Source: Gluconacetobacter johannae (GTDB lineage: Bacteria > Pseudomonadota > Alphaproteobacteria > Acetobacterales > Acetobacteraceae). Taken from it: a DNA stretch of 64,000 nucleotides. Positions 62,052 to 64,000 of the stretch are shown piece after piece. Within the stretch, counting starts at the first letter, position 1; each line of letters starts with the position of its first letter. Both the position numbers and the translations under genes were made by a program. The stretch covers positions 1-64,000 of the forward strand of contig NZ_BAQK01000072.1 of the NCBI RefSeq assembly GCF_025994435.1, written 5' to 3'. A model generated the notes under the pieces. It did not search any database and was not told the DNA's origin. It saw nothing but the letters and a program-made list of their open reading frames with translations.

Positions 62052-63512
62052 TCAGGACACACCCCGCAGCAGCGGGCCGCGATCGTCAGGGCACGCGCGG
62101 TCCGACTCGCCTGCGGGCGGCAGGTCGGAAATATCGTCCGTTCCCTCGTCGCCGATCAGGCGCAGCAGCCCGCCCGCGGTCAGCCCCCCGCCCTCGGGCA
62201 GCAGCAGGTCGGGCGGCAGGCGGCCGGCCAGCACGCGCGCCTGGCGCATGACCCGGCACGCCTCGTCCGCGCGCCCGCCGTCGTGCAGCAGATGGGCCAG
62301 ATGGACATGCGCCATCACATGGTCGCGGCAGAGATACACCGCGCGACGAAATCCCTCCTCCGCCCCGACCCGGTCGTTCAGCCCGGCGGACAGCACGCCC
62401 GACATGAAATGCAGGTCGGCGTCCAGCGGGCGATCCTGGATTTCGGCACGGCAGAGCGCCAGGGCGGCCTCGACCGCCCCGCCATCGGCCAGCGCGCGCA
62501 CGCGCGCCACCGCCCCACGGGGGTCGGGCGGCAGGGCCGCCGCCTTCCGGCGCCCGCCCGCCGGACGCCGCGCCGCGCCCGCCGGAGCGAGCGTCGGCGC
62601 CGCTCCCCCGTCGCCCACCCTTTTGGCGCCGGAGCGCCGCCGCGCCGGCGGGGGCGTCGGGCCGGCCCGGGAATCGCGCGCCCGGAAGGCCAGCGTGCCG
62701 GGAAAGGTCACCATGTCGAGGAATCCGCCACAATCCGCGACCGGGTCGGAATGGCCCAGCAGCAGCCATCCGCGCGGCGACAGCCGGTCGGCCAGTTGGT
62801 GGATCAGGTCCTGCGCCTGGGCCGTCTCGAAATAGATCAGCACGTTACGGCACAGGATCAGGTCGAACGGCCCCGCCGGTCCGCCGCCATGCGGCAGGTC
62901 CATGATGTTCCCGTATTCGAAACGCACCATCCGCCGGTATTCGGGGCGCAGGGTCCAGTGCCGGTCGGTCGCCGTGGGCTGGAACCACAGGCTTCGTTCC
63001 GCCTGCCCGATATCGCGCAGGGACCACGCCCCGTATTCCGCCCCCCGCGCGCGCTCCAGCGCCTGGGTGCTGATATCGGTGCCCAGGATCTCGATCGTCC
63101 AGTCCTGTTCCCCGCGTTCCGCCAGCAGGCGGCTCAGCAGGATCGCCAGCGAATAGGGCTCGGCCCCGTTGGCGCAGCCGACGCTCCAGATCCGCAGGGT
63201 CCGCAGCGGGCGCAGGCGGCGCAGCAGATCGGGCAGGATCGTCGTTTCCAGCGCATGGAACTGCTCGGCATAGCGGAAGAAGAACGTCTCGCCGATCGTC
63301 ACCGCCGATTCCAGCGCCCGCCATTCCGCCACCCCTTCGCACGGGTCGGACAGCAGCGACAGATAATCCGACGGACGGACGCACGAGCAGGCCTCCATCC
63401 GCCGCGCCAGGATCATGTCCAGCAGATCCATCTTGTCGGCATAGTAATACAGCCCGGTCCGCGCGACGATTCGCGCCGCCAGCCGCTCGAGGGCGCGCCG
63501 CCGTTCAGGCAT
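62052..63512 (-). CDS. cheR: Chemotaxis methyltransferase CheR with C-terminal TPR domain
   Basis: A 486-residue CheR. The N-terminal helical domain (~1-75) and the SAM-binding domain (~90-275) are standard: VTIGETFFFRYAEQF, RIWSVGCANGAEPYSLAILL, ILGTDISTQALERARG and FDLILCRNVLIYF. A Pro/Arg-rich linker (~278-330) joins a region with tetratricopeptide-like repeats (LHFMSGVLSAGLNDRVGAEE, VMAHVHLAHLLHDGGRADEA). TPR-tailed CheR proteins occur in FrzF and other developmental systems, where the repeats control which receptor sites are methylated. It overlaps the upstream cheW by eight bases. Confidence 0.93.
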   Translation of the reverse strand: MPERRRALERLAARIVARTGLYYYADKMDLLDMILARRMEACSCVRPSDYLSLLSDPCEGVAEWRALESAVTIGETFFFRYAEQFHALETTILPDLLRRLRPLRTLRIWSVGCANGAEPYSLAILLSRLLAERGEQDWTIEILGTDISTQALERARGAEYGAWSLRDIGQAERSLWFQPTATDRHWTLRPEYRRMVRFEYGNIMDLPHGGGPAGPFDLILCRNVLIYFETAQAQDLIHQLADRLSPRGWLLLGHSDPVADCGGFLDMVTFPGTLAFRARDSRAGPTPPPARRRSGAKRVGDGGAAPTLAPAGAARRPAGGRRKAAALPPDPRGAVARVRALADGGAVEAALALCRAEIQDRPLDADLHFMSGVLSAGLNDRVGAEEGFRRAVYLCRDHVMAHVHLAHLLHDGGRADEACRVMRQARVLAGRLPPDLLLPEGGGLTAGGLLRLIGDEGTDDISDLPPAGESDRACPDDRGPLLRGVS

Positions 63513-64000
63513 CCGTCCCCTCCCACAGCGCGTCGCGTTCCTGCAGGGCCGACAGCAGATGGTCGATCCGCTGGCGTTCGCGCGCCATCAGCAGGCGGTC
63601 CGGATCCATCAGTTGCGCCGTGCATCCCCCGCCCAGGTCGAGTTCCCCCACCAGCCAGTCGCCCGCCGTCGCGCTATCGCACGGCGCGGCGACCGGTCCG
63701 GAGACGTGGCGCACGTCCAGCACGCCGTCCACCATGTAGGCCACGCGCGCGCCCTCCCCTTCCGGGCCGAGCAGCAGCGGACGGTACAGGGTTTCGGCTC
63801 CCGCCTGGTCCACGGCCCGCCACGGGCGCAGGCCCAGCAGCACGGCCAGGTCGATCGCCACCACCCGTTCGGCCCCCAGCCGGAAATAGCCCAGCACCGG
63901 CGCGGGCGTTCCCGGCGGGCGGAACAGCGCGGGCATCGGCACGCATTCGCGCACCGCCGGCAGCGGCAGCGCGTAGCGGACGTCCGCAAGCTGGAAAATG
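63505..64000 (-). CDS. cheW: CheW-like coupling protein, 5' end outside the window
   Basis: A second CheW-domain protein, truncated by the window edge. The frame is open to base 64000 and reads FQLADVRYALPLPAVRECVP, the usual first strands of a CheW domain, then VLGYFRLGAERVVAIDLAVLL and RVAYMVDGVLDVRHV. A GTG at 63954 would begin inside the domain, so the true start is beyond the edge. Its C-terminus (LLMARERQRIDHLLSALQE) overlaps the cheR start. It suggests that the operon begins with this adaptor or with genes further right. Confidence 0.88.
   Translation of the reverse strand, partial: IFQLADVRYALPLPAVRECVPMPALFRPPGTPAPVLGYFRLGAERVVAIDLAVLLGLRPWRAVDQAGAETLYRPLLLGPEGEGARVAYMVDGVLDVRHVSGPVAAPCDSATAGDWLVGELDLGGGCTAQLMDPDRLLMARERQRIDHLLSALQERDALWEGTDA

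Overview
This window reads as chromosomal DNA of an acetic acid bacterium (Acetobacteraceae, Alphaproteobacteria), plausibly Gluconacetobacter or a close relative. The genus is an inference from gene content: a PQQ-dependent membrane glucose dehydrogenase, a three-subunit membrane-bound aldehyde dehydrogenase of the acetic-acid-bacterial type, a long-chain mannitol 2-dehydrogenase, a GntP gluconate permease and an erythrin-VIT iron exporter (MbfA), all in very GC-rich DNA with tight ATGA/GTGA gene overlaps. I found no rRNA, tRNA, CRISPR array, insertion sequence or prophage. No gene-free stretch exceeds about 300 bases.

Layout. 1-3.9 kb: lipid A/LPS operon (DUF374-WaaA fusion, lpxK, LpxL-type acyltransferase). 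4.1-7.6 kb: small conserved protein, LppC-like lipoprotein, rsmI, lolA. 7.7-11 kb: flavin-dependent PPOX-like enzyme divergent from a MocR regulator, then mbfA with a possible Irr-type operator. 11-15.5 kb: rsmE-gshA divergent from ubiA-methyltransferase, then a lipoprotein. 15.8-21 kb: sugar porter, dienelactone hydrolase and MFS pump, divergent from gntP. 21.1-24.7 kb: YfgM-like, bamB, der. 24.8-28.7 kb: secreted protein, pyrC, two glycosyltransferases. 28.8-31.6 kb: ygfZ, hisI, a 55-residue membrane protein, lpxB. 31.6-37.1 kb: rpmI-rplT-pheS-pheT followed by an orphan pstS. 37.3-47.7 kb: periplasmic oxidation of sugars and aldehydes (mannitol 2-dehydrogenase, gcd, ALDH cytochrome c, iron-sulfur and molybdopterin subunits, MFS pump). 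47.8-50.3 kb: two gene remnants, an adhesin C-terminus and an M50/HlyD-type secretion protein C-terminus, facing away from a shared breakpoint. 50.3-52.8 kb: sufE, hslU, hslV. 52.8-64 kb: a non-flagellar-type chemosensory operon (cheW, cheR, cheW, mcp, hybrid cheA, cheB and two hybrid histidine kinases), cut by the right edge.

How the genes work together. gcd and the ALDH complex oxidise substrates in the periplasm and feed electrons to ubiquinone, whose ring prenylation is done by the UbiA here. GntP could import the gluconate produced. LPS and outer-membrane functions recur (waaA, lpxK, lpxL, lpxB, lolA, bamB, LppC-like, GT4/GT9). The points most worth a second look are the 49.2 kb breakpoint, the Che3-like operon with two hybrid kinases and a possible CTG start, the composite intergenic hairpin family, the synonymous duplication of the pyrC 3' end, and an RpoH-like promoter that would make hslV essentially leaderless.
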